This document shows positions 54,489 through 63,029 of a stretch of 64,000 nucleotides of DNA, one piece after another. The DNA is from Desmonostoc geniculatum HA4340-LM1 (GTDB lineage: Bacteria; Cyanobacteriota; Cyanobacteriia; Cyanobacteriales; Nostocaceae), in contig JAHHHB010000005.1 in NCBI GenBank assembly GCA_019359545.1, positions 113,223 to 177,222 of the forward strand. The letters are read 5' to 3'. The notes under the pieces were generated by a model, which was not told the DNA's origin, did no database searches, and worked only from the letters and a program-made list of their open reading frames with translations. The translations under genes were made by a program, and so were the position numbers. How positions within the stretch are numbered: position 1 is the first letter of the stretch; each line of letters begins with the position of its first letter.

Positions 54489-55667
54489 CTAAATTATTGC
54501 AAGTGAAGAATTGATAATTTTTTGGTGATTTTTTAGAGTTTGATGATGGACTGTTTGAATTTGATTAATTACTATTTCTAAATCTTCATGTGTGAGATTA
54601 GACCCAGAAGGTAAGCAAAGACCGTTTGCAAATAAATCTTCGGCTACTACGCCGCCAAAACATTCACATTCGGCAAAAATAGGCTGCATGTGCAAAGGTT
54701 TCCAGACAGGACGGGATTCAATTTGCTGTTCAAGAAGTGCTAGGCGCAGTTGTTCTCGGTTGGCACCAAAAGCCTCAGAATCTATTGTTATACAGGTCAG
54801 CCAGCGAGTAGCATATCCATAATTTGCTTCTGGCATGAATTCTATTCCTGGTAAATTTTTCAAAGCCTGGTAATAAATTTCAAAGTTGCGTCGTCTAGCT
54901 GCTACTCGCTGATTTAATACATGCAACTGACCCCGACCAATCCCAGCTAAAATGTTACTGAGACGATAGTTATAGCCAATTTCTGAGTGTTGGTAGTGAG
55001 GAGCGCGATCGCGTGCTTGGGTTGCTAAAAAATGCGCCTTTTTTACTAATTCTAAATCCTCAAAAACTAACATCCCCCCGCCAGAAGTAGTAATAATTTT
55101 ATTACCATTAAATGAATAAATACCAATACGCCCAAAAGTTCCCAAAGAACGTCCTTTGTAGGTAGCTCCTAAAGCTTCAGCAGCATCTTCAATTAAGGGT
55201 ATATCGTAATGATTACAAACCTGCAAAATTGGGTCAAGATCTGCACTTTGACCATATAAATGTACAACCACAACTGCTTTAGGTAATTTGCCTTTTTTGG
55301 CGCGGCTATCTAGCGCTTCTGCTAGCAATTGGGGATTCATGTTCCATGAAGTGCGATCGCTATCAATAAATACTGGTTTTGCCCCTAAATAAATAATTGG
55401 GTTAGCACTGGCAATAAACGTTAAGGTAGAACAAAAAACTTCATCCCCAGCCTCAACACCAACTAATCGTAAAGCTAAATGCAAAGCTGCTGTACCGGAA
55501 GTTACAGCAACAGCATAACCAGCATTAGTTACTTGACAAAATTCTTCCTCGAAAGCATCAACATGGGGACCAATAGGAGCAATCCAGTTTGTTTCAAAAG
55601 CTTCTTTCACTAATTCTAGTTCGCGATCGCCCATGTGGGGTGTTGAAAGCAGAATTGGTTTATTCAT
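54489..55667 (-). CDS. DegT/DnrJ/EryC1/StrS-type sugar aminotransferase
   Basis: From the ATG at 55667 the product is 392 residues. It is a PLP enzyme that aminates a keto sugar nucleotide. The Schiff-base lysine is K190 in YSFNGNKIITTSGGG, D161 in LIEDAAEALGA binds the PLP nitrogen, and the N-terminal region TNWIAPIGPHVDAFE is typical of the PglE/WecE side of the family. It probably makes an aminodeoxy sugar for the polymer. The open frame extends 20 codons upstream but MNKPILLSTPHMGDRE is the usual start. The gene lies between the FemAB-like and kinase genes. Confidence 0.93.
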   Translation of the reverse strand: MNKPILLSTPHMGDRELELVKEAFETNWIAPIGPHVDAFEEEFCQVTNAGYAVAVTSGTAALHLALRLVGVEAGDEVFCSTLTFIASANPIIYLGAKPVFIDSDRTSWNMNPQLLAEALDSRAKKGKLPKAVVVVHLYGQSADLDPILQVCNHYDIPLIEDAAEALGATYKGRSLGTFGRIGIYSFNGNKIITTSGGGMLVFEDLELVKKAHFLATQARDRAPHYQHSEIGYNYRLSNILAGIGRGQLHVLNQRVAARRRNFEIYYQALKNLPGIEFMPEANYGYATRWLTCITIDSEAFGANREQLRLALLEQQIESRPVWKPLHMQPIFAECECFGGVVAEDLFANGLCLPSGSNLTHEDLEIVINQIQTVHHQTLKNHQKIINSSLAII

Positions 55668-55723
55668 GCACATTACCTGAATCTGTTTCCTATCGATTGA
55701 CTTGCAGATTTGCCAGTTATGAC

Positions 55724-56797
55724 TCAATTCAAAGAACGATATGCAGGAAAAAATTTGGACTCAAATAAATTTTTGGGTTCAGTTTTCAAAGATTTTGCTC
55801 GTAATTCTACTAAAGAATCATATTTTTCTGCGTCTGTAATTAGGCGGAGTGTCAAAAATAGATGTCTTTGTTTAGAAAACCCTGCTTTAAAATTGTAGAG
55901 ACTATCTTTAGCTGAGCCAACACCACCACCTAAATGCAAAAATTTATTTCCGCGCTCTTTAGCCCAAAATCGAACGAAATCAAACATTAATTTACTCGGA
56001 GCTTGTTTCAAAAATTCGTTTTTTGTTCCTCCAAGGTGGTATTGAACTATTTCACAGCATTCACTAAATATTCCAGCACAAGCAATTTGATTATCCAATT
56101 CTATGAGACATAGGTAAATATTTTTATTTAAATTTGCCAAAGCCTGAAAATAATCATAATCAAAATAAAAATATTCTTTTGCTTCTACGCGGTTCATGGT
56201 TTCATGATATACAATCATAAATTTATCTATATACTCTTCTAATCGAACCATTTTTGCAGTAAATCCATAACGTTTACACCTATTGATATGATTGCGATGC
56301 TCTGGTCTAGTTTGATGCCAAATTTCTGATGTTGATAGGCTTAAATTTATAGACACAGTTTCGCCACTTACTTGACACAATCCAAGTGGCAAAACTTCAT
56401 TTAATCCTTGATTTAATATTGGATGTAACCTTAAAAAAGCTGAGCAAATTTGGCGATCGCTCAATCCAACTATTAACTGATTTAATGCCAATTCAAAAAA
56501 CTCTGGCGTATTCGCTGCGGCTTTACTCAATAAAATTCCAGGGTAACCATAAGGAGATACAATATCCCAAATCAATGGAATTTCAATATGCGTCTCAAAT
56601 AAATTATTTACACAACGTAATAAATAAGGTAAAAACAATATTTTTTCATTTTCAAATATCAATATAGCTTCGGGAATCGCATTAATTCTTTTTGCTTCTA
56701 AATCTACATATTCTGGCAGATGATATATATCATGATTTAATTTGTCTAAAATTTCCAGCCACAATGGATCTGACAAAGTAACTATTTTATAATCCAT
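55724..56797 (-). CDS. FemAB/GNAT-like acyl- or aminoacyltransferase
   Basis: A 357-residue protein with the double GNAT fold of the FemAB-like family seen in exopolysaccharide loci. Features are an N-terminal half with LPYLLRCV and SPYGYPGILL, and a C-terminal half with RPEHRNHINRCKRYG, VQYHLGGTKNEFLKQAPSKL and FLHLGGGVGSAKDSLYNFKAGFSK. The last three are the common signature. Members attach amino acids or acyl groups to cell-surface polymers. ATG at 56797 has GGAGAA upstream. It most likely modifies a sugar of the exported polymer. Confidence 0.85.
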   Translation of the reverse strand: MDYKIVTLSDPLWLEILDKLNHDIYHLPEYVDLEAKRINAIPEAILIFENEKILFLPYLLRCVNNLFETHIEIPLIWDIVSPYGYPGILLSKAAANTPEFFELALNQLIVGLSDRQICSAFLRLHPILNQGLNEVLPLGLCQVSGETVSINLSLSTSEIWHQTRPEHRNHINRCKRYGFTAKMVRLEEYIDKFMIVYHETMNRVEAKEYFYFDYDYFQALANLNKNIYLCLIELDNQIACAGIFSECCEIVQYHLGGTKNEFLKQAPSKLMFDFVRFWAKERGNKFLHLGGGVGSAKDSLYNFKAGFSKQRHLFLTLRLITDAEKYDSLVELRAKSLKTEPKNLFESKFFPAYRSLN

Positions 56798-56864
56798 TAA
56801 GTTCTCCTATATTCAATATTTACTTCAAGTTCCATCTTTTTACTGAGCAGTATTTTTTTGAATA

Positions 56865-57725
56865 TCAATCGTGCCCAGTCAAACGATAGTATTTATGTGG
56901 ATATTTCCAACGGATAAATTGCTCAACGATGGGATTTATCTGCACTTTGGCAGGGATATATGTGATGGGAAAGCCCATTCCTTCTTTGAATTCAACTATT
57001 CCCGGCTTTTCGCGCCAGTGCTGGCCGATCGCAAACTCATAAATTCCACCAGAACGACGGCAAACTTGCACAAACTCAAAAACCAATATTCTATTCATAT
57101 TGTTTTTTGATGCCTCAGTGGTGATGTAGAGATCCTCTCCATATGCAGTGCCGTTGATCGCATAGCCGGTGAGATAACCACAAAGCTTTGCACCACTAAG
57201 TCCTGCAAGAATCAGCCGACGTTTCGGCACAACATAGTCTACAAGATTCACCATATATTTCTCTCTAGAAAGCAATGGTTTCGATCGCGTTCGTGTAGTC
57301 GCTGAGAGAAAAACATCATATCCCTGCTCTTGTAGAAGTTGTGTACCAGTTAACTCCACAATGTTAAACAGATGGCGATTTTTGCGGATATTTTGTCTGC
57401 TGTTCTTGTTGACGCTATACAAATCGTAGTCTTGAAGGTTAGACAATAAATGAATAGGGATTGACCCGTTAGCACTTACCGCGTCATTTTCACACAATGA
57501 TGCTTGGAATCCCCAGCATAGTTGCATCGGACGAGTTACCTGTTGAACCTGTAAGCGTGCTAACAAATGGATTGGCTGATAGAAACCAAAATGTCGTTCT
57601 TCCCAATAGCACCCACGATGAAAGATAACGTTTGCACCTTCCTTGCAGCGCCAGGTGGCAAATTCATCTTCGCTCATTGAGGTCAACACTGCTTCGGATA
57701 CATCTCGCATCTGTTGAAAACTCAT
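56865..57725 (-). CDS. GNAT-like acyltransferase of the polysaccharide cluster, copy 2
   Basis: A 286-residue protein that is clearly a duplicate of the next gene upstream (57776-58657). The shared elements are the start MSxQQxRDVSxAVLTSM, the block GFYQPxHxLARL, YVVPxRxLILAGLxG, and the end KYYRLxG. The fold pattern (LAGLSGAKLCGYLTGYAING and the following strand-helix) suggests a GNAT domain. Sequence differences are spread over the whole length, so the duplication is not recent. Function is inferred from the locus: acylation of a nucleotide sugar or polymer. Confidence 0.75.
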   Translation of the reverse strand: MSFQQMRDVSEAVLTSMSEDEFATWRCKEGANVIFHRGCYWEERHFGFYQPIHLLARLQVQQVTRPMQLCWGFQASLCENDAVSANGSIPIHLLSNLQDYDLYSVNKNSRQNIRKNRHLFNIVELTGTQLLQEQGYDVFLSATTRTRSKPLLSREKYMVNLVDYVVPKRRLILAGLSGAKLCGYLTGYAINGTAYGEDLYITTEASKNNMNRILVFEFVQVCRRSGGIYEFAIGQHWREKPGIVEFKEGMGFPITYIPAKVQINPIVEQFIRWKYPHKYYRLTGHD

Positions 57726-57769
57726 ACCTCTTTAGTTTTCGTATTTTGAGTATTGGTGAAAATCTGGCG

Positions 57770-57797
57770 CGATGTCTACGACGGGCTACGCCTACGC
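57770..57797. mobile_element. Small dispersed repeat at the 3' end of an acyltransferase gene
   Basis: GATGTCTACGACGGGCTACG then CCTACGCA. It has inverted CTACG/CGTAG parts typical of the Nostoc small repeats and supplies the stop codon of the gene at 57776. Confidence 0.6.
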
Positions 57798-58657
57798 ACC
57801 TGACGACCAACTAAGCGATAATATTTATCTGGATATCGCCACTGGATGAATTGCTCAATCATCGGATTCATCTGTACCTTTGCAGGAATATGCTTTACTT
57901 GGAAACCCATTCCTTCTTTGAAAACACAGAGTTTTTCATCTTCTCTTGAGTGCAAACCGTTAACAAGCTCACGAATTAACCCAGACCGGCGACAGGCTTG
58001 TGCAAATTCAAATAGTAATCCGGTACCAATATTAGTAGTTAATGCTTCAGTAGCTATGATTACTTCATCAATGTAAGCGATACTGTTGACAGCGTATCCT
58101 GTCACATAGCCGAGAAGCTCGTCACCATTAAGACCTGCAAGAATCAACTGCCTTTGAGGGACAACATAATCAGCAACTGCCGTCAGATAGTCTTTTTTTG
58201 AAGGTATTTGACGGTGAGCTGTTCGCTTTAATGCTGATAAAAAGACTTCATATCCCTGCTGCTGCAAAAGCGTGGGTTTATCTAATTGCACGATATTGAC
58301 TCGCTTATAAGACCTTCGCAGATGATTTCGGCGATTTGATGTCAGACTCTGGAAATCATAGTTTTCCAAATTAGGCAACCAATGAATTGGCATTGAAGCG
58401 TTAGCCGCTGTTGCGTCAACTTCAGATAATGTTGCTTGAAATCCCCAAGATAGAGGCGTTGGAGAGTTTGCTTCTTGGCCGCTTAAACGTGCTAACCAAT
58501 GTAACGGCTGATAAAAACCCCGGATTGTTTCCTTCCAGTAGCGATCGCGATGGCGAATCACATGGGTTCCCCGTTTGCGATACCAATCAGCGCATTCTTC
58601 TTCTGTCATGGAGGTTAGCACCGCTGCGGATACATCTCGTATCTGTTGAAGACTCAT
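57776..58657 (-). CDS. GNAT-like acyltransferase of the polysaccharide cluster, copy 1
   Basis: A 293-residue paralogue of copy 2. It has the same order of segments: N-terminal MSLQQIRDVSAAVLTSMTEE, then GFYQPLHWLARLSGQEA, the GNAT-like region with YVVPQRQLILAGLNGDELLG, and the end YPDKYYRLVGRQ. The last few codons (VRRRSPS and stop) are formed by a small dispersed repeat at 57770-57797, so the C-terminus was replaced or extended by that insertion. Copy 2 ends with RLTGHD instead. Substrate unknown. 21 bases separate it from the sugar transferase gene upstream. Confidence 0.75.
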   Translation of the reverse strand: MSLQQIRDVSAAVLTSMTEEECADWYRKRGTHVIRHRDRYWKETIRGFYQPLHWLARLSGQEANSPTPLSWGFQATLSEVDATAANASMPIHWLPNLENYDFQSLTSNRRNHLRRSYKRVNIVQLDKPTLLQQQGYEVFLSALKRTAHRQIPSKKDYLTAVADYVVPQRQLILAGLNGDELLGYVTGYAVNSIAYIDEVIIATEALTTNIGTGLLFEFAQACRRSGLIRELVNGLHSREDEKLCVFKEGMGFQVKHIPAKVQMNPMIEQFIQWRYPDKYYRLVGRQVRRRSPS

Positions 58658-58678
58658 GCTTTTTCACTTCCTGTACAT

Positions 58679-59341
58679 CTATTGGCGATCGCTTTTAAGT
58701 TGACCTGTGAATTCCTCTGATGTAACGTGACCTTCTTGGCTGATACTTTTTCGCTGAATTACTTGCCATACAGTCATGAATAAAATTTTCAAATCAAGCC
58801 ACAAACTCCAGCGATCGATATACCAAACATCCAACTCAAATTTTTTATGCCAAACTCGATCCAATGTGCGGCGACCATTAACTTGTGCCCAGCCAGTAAT
58901 ACCCGGCTTGACTTCATGACGACGTGCTTGTTGAGGTGTGTAGCGGTCAAGATACTTTACTAATAATGGACGAGGACCAACAAAACTCATGTCTCCTTTC
59001 AAGACATTCCAAAGTTGAGGTAATTCATCAAGACTCGTTTGACGCAGGAATTTACCGAAGGTTGTGAGGCGTTTTTCATCAGCAAGAAGATTGCTTTGGG
59101 CATCGCATTCATTGGTCATGGTGCGGAACTTGTAAAAGTTAAAAATCCGAGCATTTTTACCGGGACGAGGTTGGGTAAAAATAACTGGACTGCCCATCCG
59201 CAAATAAATGGCGATCGCAACACCCACAAATAAAGGACAAAGAAAAATTAAGGCGATCGCCGCCACAACTCTATCCAATATAGATTTAATTAACCTGCTA
59301 TACCTTTTCCAATCAACACCCTCAAACTTCTTACCATTCAT
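58679..59341 (-). CDS. Priming sugar-phosphate transferase, PglC/WecP-like small type
   Basis: From the ATG at 59341 (GGAG six bases upstream) the product is 220 residues. It transfers the first sugar phosphate to undecaprenyl phosphate. It has one N-terminal membrane helix (about 18-40), the motif GSPVIFTQPRPGKNARIF, the catalytic Asp-Glu pair in TSLDELPQLWNVL, then GDMSFVGPRPLL and PGITGWAQVNGR. This is the catalytic core alone, without the four extra helices of the WbaP/PssY type. It primes the polymer made by this cluster. Seven residues more are possible from 59362. Confidence 0.95.
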   Translation of the reverse strand: MNGKKFEGVDWKRYSRLIKSILDRVVAAIALIFLCPLFVGVAIAIYLRMGSPVIFTQPRPGKNARIFNFYKFRTMTNECDAQSNLLADEKRLTTFGKFLRQTSLDELPQLWNVLKGDMSFVGPRPLLVKYLDRYTPQQARRHEVKPGITGWAQVNGRRTLDRVWHKKFELDVWYIDRWSLWLDLKILFMTVWQVIQRKSISQEGHVTSEEFTGQLKSDRQ

Positions 59342-59498
59342 AAATACTCCCTCCACTCTCAAAATCTTCCTCTCCCTCCTCTCTGCGCCTCTGCGTCTCT
59401 GCGTGATTTTTTTTACGAACCGCAGAGAACGCAGAGAACACAGAGAGAAATCAAGAGGTTGATAATTCTTTTTAACTAATCGTTCGCTGCTTGGGTAG

Positions 59499-60656
59499 TC
59501 AATAAATTCCTAAGTCTTGATAGTACTTATTAAGCCGTTTAAAAACTAATTCTTCATCATAATCAACTTCGACACGTTCGCGGCTAGCTTTACCATAACT
59601 TTGTCGCAACTCATAGGTAGACAATAGTATCCCCAAAGCCTCAGCTAACTTTTCACTATTTTGAGGTGGTACAATTAAACCCGTTTTTCCATGAATTACT
59701 GCTTCTCGACAACCACGAATATCTGTAGCGACAACTGGTAAACCCATTGACATTGCTTCGACAATAGATCGCGGTAATCCTTCATGGGTGAATGTCGGCA
59801 AAGTGAAGATATCTAATAAACCTAAAATTTCTGGTATATCTTCACGTTCTCCTGTCAATATAACATGTTTTTCCAGTCCCAAATCATGAATTTTTTCAAT
59901 TAATTGCTTTTGGAAAGGTTCAGGGTCACTACTAAGTTGAGAGCCAATTACTAAAACTTGTAAATTCGGAAAATCAGGCAATAATTTGGCTGCGGCTTCA
60001 ATTAAATATCCGCTACCTTTTTTATGAGTTATGCGTCCAATTGTGCCAATAATTAAGTCGGTATTATCGGGTATGCCTAAAGATTTTCGTAATTCAATTT
60101 GATGAGTGGAATTGAGGCGATGGCGTTGGAAGCGATTAATATCTACACCGTTACCCAAATAACGCAATTTTTCCGGCGGACACATACCTAATTTTTTAGC
60201 CGTGGCAATATCTTCGTAATTTTGGGTAAGAATCAAATCAGTTATGAAAGCAGCAAGTTTCTCAACAGTAGAATAAAAACGATATTCATTAGGTGAGGAG
60301 CGATCGTGAAACGGAAAGCCGTGAGCAGTATAGACAATTCTTTTAACACCAGCTAGCTTAGCAGCAATCCGACCTAAGACAGCAGCAATAGGAGTGTGTA
60401 CGTGAACAAGGTCATACTGATTCTGCCTCATTAATTGTATCAATTGATAAATGCTTCTCAAATTTCTAACAGGAGAAATCCGGCGATCGATTTCAATTGG
60501 ATGAATTACATAACCGCGTTGTTGTAGTTTTTCAACATCTAAACCTGGAGAACAAGCTATTTCCACCGAGAAATTATGGGACAAAAAATAATCAATTTGA
60601 GGTCGTAAAAGCGTCTCAACAGTACCTCCAATTGCACAAATATGCAGTATTTTCAT
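59499..60656 (-). CDS. Glycosyltransferase family 4
   Basis: A 385-residue GT-B enzyme. The N-terminal half starts MKILHICAIGGTVETLLRPQ, and HVHTPIAAVLGRIAAKLAG is the usual acceptor-side block. The C-terminal half has GTIGRITHKKGSGYLIEA and the nucleotide-sugar EX7E motif EGLPRSIVEAMSMGLPVVAT. It is closest in look to the PglA/CapM group, which adds the second sugar to an undecaprenyl-linked amino sugar. That fits its place after the priming transferase. It is separated from the epimerase gene by 20 bases. Confidence 0.94.
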   Translation of the reverse strand: MKILHICAIGGTVETLLRPQIDYFLSHNFSVEIACSPGLDVEKLQQRGYVIHPIEIDRRISPVRNLRSIYQLIQLMRQNQYDLVHVHTPIAAVLGRIAAKLAGVKRIVYTAHGFPFHDRSSPNEYRFYSTVEKLAAFITDLILTQNYEDIATAKKLGMCPPEKLRYLGNGVDINRFQRHRLNSTHQIELRKSLGIPDNTDLIIGTIGRITHKKGSGYLIEAAAKLLPDFPNLQVLVIGSQLSSDPEPFQKQLIEKIHDLGLEKHVILTGEREDIPEILGLLDIFTLPTFTHEGLPRSIVEAMSMGLPVVATDIRGCREAVIHGKTGLIVPPQNSEKLAEALGILLSTYELRQSYGKASRERVEVDYDEELVFKRLNKYYQDLGIY

Positions 60657-60676
60657 TATTCTCTACCCCCTATTCC

Positions 60677-61738
60677 CTACTCCCTACTCCCTACCTTCAC
60701 CCATAAATTTTGGGTTGTTGGATTACTAACTTTTTGATAATAAGAACAATACCAAGCTACAAAACGTTGAATTCCTACTTCAATAGGCGTACTCGGTCTA
60801 AAGCCTACATCCTTGACTAAATCATCAACATCGGCATATGTAACGGGGACATCACCAGGTTGCAGAGGTAGCAAATTTTTTTGTGCTTTTATTCCCAAAC
60901 AATCTTCCAGTACTTCTATAAAGCGCATTAATTCAACTGGTTGATTGTTACCTATGTTGTAAATTTTATAAGCAGCTTTACTTGTTCCTGGGTCGGGTGT
61001 ATTTCCTGACCAAGCGATATTTGGCTCAGGAATTTTATCCATCACTCGGACAACACCTTCTACAATGTCGTCAATATAAGTAAAATCTCGACGCATTTTA
61101 CCGTAATTAAACACATCAATTGGCTGTTTTGCCAAAATTGCTTTAGTGAATAAAAACAGCGCCATATCTGGGCGACCCCACGGCCCATAAACAGTAAAGA
61201 AGCGCAGTCCAGTTGTTGGTAAACCATATAAATGGCTATAACTATGAGCCATTAATTCGTTAGCTTTTTTAGTAGCAGCATATAAACTAACTGGATGGTC
61301 TACATTGTCATGAACAAAAAAAGGCATTTTAGTATTAGCGCCATAAACAGAACTAGAAGAAGCAAATACTAAATGTTGAACACCTGAATGACGACAACCT
61401 TCCAAAATGTTAATAAAGCCCACTAAATTACTGTTTATATATGCATGAGGGTTCTTGATGGAGTATCGAACACCAGCCTGGGCTGCTAAGTTGACCACCA
61501 CATCAAAGCGTTGTTCGGCAAAGAGTTCAGCTATTGCTACCGAGTCTGCTAAGTCCAGTTGATAAAAACTAAAACCCGATCTTTCCTGTAATTGAGCTAA
61601 ACGGTCTTTTTTCAGGAAGACATCGTAGTAATCATTGAGATTATCAAGACCAACAACTTCGTCACCCCTGGTCAATAGACGTTGGCTGAGGTGAAAACCA
61701 ATAAAACCAGCAGCGCCAGTCACTAAAACCTTGACCAT
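60677..61738 (-). CDS. UDP-glucuronate 4-epimerase-like SDR enzyme
   Basis: A 353-residue extended short-chain dehydrogenase. It has the NAD-binding GAAGFIGFH (G8, G11, G14), the catalytic Y153 and K157 ([10 protein letters not shown]), the serine in ASSSSVYG, and the C-terminal substrate region. The motif [20 protein letters not shown] and [20 protein letters not shown] are characteristic of UDP-glucuronate 4-epimerases (CapI/GAE). Together with the next gene it can convert a UDP-hexose acid or UDP-HexNAcA between gluco and galacto forms. It sits ten bases from the dehydrogenase gene. Confidence 0.93.
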   Translation of the reverse strand: MVKVLVTGAAGFIGFHLSQRLLTRGDEVVGLDNLNDYYDVFLKKDRLAQLQERSGFSFYQLDLADSVAIAELFAEQRFDVVVNLAAQAGVRYSIKNPHAYINSNLVGFINILEGCRHSGVQHLVFASSSSVYGANTKMPFFVHDNVDHPVSLYAATKKANELMAHSYSHLYGLPTTGLRFFTVYGPWGRPDMALFLFTKAILAKQPIDVFNYGKMRRDFTYIDDIVEGVVRVMDKIPEPNIAWSGNTPDPGTSKAAYKIYNIGNNQPVELMRFIEVLEDCLGIKAQKNLLPLQPGDVPVTYADVDDLVKDVGFRPSTPIEVGIQRFVAWYCSYYQKVSNPTTQNLWVKVGSRE

Positions 61739-61748
61739 GATGTTTCTC

Positions 61749-63029
61749 CTATAAACTCCAGTAATGAATATGGGGTGGTAGTGTAGCTTTGCTAAAAATG
61801 GATTTGATATCCATCAGTACTCCACCTGGACGCAAACAGTTCAGAAGTTGTTCACAAGGCATATCTAAATAAGCCCGATGACTGACTGCAAGTATTACCC
61901 CATCTAAATCAGACAGGTTATTCCAATGGACTAAATCAATCCCATATTCATGCTGTGCTTCATCAGGATCTACCAGAGGGTCGTGTAAGAGTGGTTCAAT
62001 GCCAAATTGCTGCAACTCTTTCACCACATCTGGTATGCGACTATTGCGAATGTCGGGTACATTTTCTTTAAAGGTCAGACCGAGAATTCCTACCCGTGCT
62101 TCTTTAATGGACAGGTTGGCTTCAACTAGGAGTTTCACAAAACGCTGACCAAGGTAAGTACCCATACTGTCGTTAATTCGACGACCAGCTAGGATGACTT
62201 CGGGATGATATCCCAATTCTTCTGCTTTGGTAGTTAGATAGTAAGGATCAACTCCAATGCAGTGACCACCAACAAGTCCTGGAGTGAATGGCAAAAAGTT
62301 CCATTTGGTGCCCGCAGCTGCCAAAACATCATGGGTACGGATACCAAGGCGATCGCATATTAGCGCGAGTTCGTTCATCAAAGCAATATTTAAGTCTCGC
62401 TGAGTATTCTCCATGACTTTGGCAGCCTCAGCTACTTTAATTGAGGAGGTGCGATAAACACCAGCATCAATAATAGCTGTGTAAACACTTGCAACTCGTT
62501 CCAGAGTTTCCCCATCTTCCCCAGCTACTACTTTGACAATTTTTTCTAGAGTATGAGCTTTGTCGCCCGGATTTATCCGTTCTGGAGAATAGCCCAACTT
62601 GAAATCGACACCCGGTCGTAACCCAGATACTTTGGCCAAAGTTGCTTTGCAGATATCCTCAGTCACCCCTGGATACACAGTGGATTCATACACCACGATC
62701 GCTCCAGGTTGTAAGACTTTGCCAACGAGTTCAGAAGCTTTAATTAGCAAAGTCAAATCAGGATTATGATTGCGGTCAACTGGGGTTGGTACAGCAATCA
62801 CAAAAAAGTTAGTGTCTACTAAATCGTAGAGTTCCGAAGTGATGATGAGACTAGAATTGATTAATTCATCGGTGGAAATTTGATTTGTGCGATCGATGCC
62901 TTGCTTTAAACTTTTAACTTTCTCTAAATTGATATCAAATCCAATCGTATTGGGAAATTTTTTAGCAAATGCCAGGGCAACAGGTAGACCAACATAGCCA
63001 AGACCAATAACTGCAATGCGGTTGCTCAT
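61749..63029 (-). CDS. UDP-N-acetylhexosamine 6-dehydrogenase (TviB/WbpO-like)
   Basis: A 426-residue nucleotide-sugar dehydrogenase that oxidises C6 of UDP-GlcNAc or UDP-GalNAc in two NAD+-linked steps. The start is [20 protein letters not shown] with GxGxxG at 9-14. The catalytic cysteine is C257 in [12 protein letters not shown], the conserved lysine K204 is in [12 protein letters not shown], and [15 protein letters not shown] marks the C-terminal NAD-side domain. These features separate it from UDP-glucose dehydrogenase. It is the first gene of the polysaccharide cluster and provides uronic amino sugars to it. Confidence 0.93.
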   Translation of the reverse strand: MSNRIAVIGLGYVGLPVALAFAKKFPNTIGFDINLEKVKSLKQGIDRTNQISTDELINSSLIITSELYDLVDTNFFVIAVPTPVDRNHNPDLTLLIKASELVGKVLQPGAIVVYESTVYPGVTEDICKATLAKVSGLRPGVDFKLGYSPERINPGDKAHTLEKIVKVVAGEDGETLERVASVYTAIIDAGVYRTSSIKVAEAAKVMENTQRDLNIALMNELALICDRLGIRTHDVLAAAGTKWNFLPFTPGLVGGHCIGVDPYYLTTKAEELGYHPEVILAGRRINDSMGTYLGQRFVKLLVEANLSIKEARVGILGLTFKENVPDIRNSRIPDVVKELQQFGIEPLLHDPLVDPDEAQHEYGIDLVHWNNLSDLDGVILAVSHRAYLDMPCEQLLNCLRPGGVLMDIKSIFSKATLPPHIHYWSL

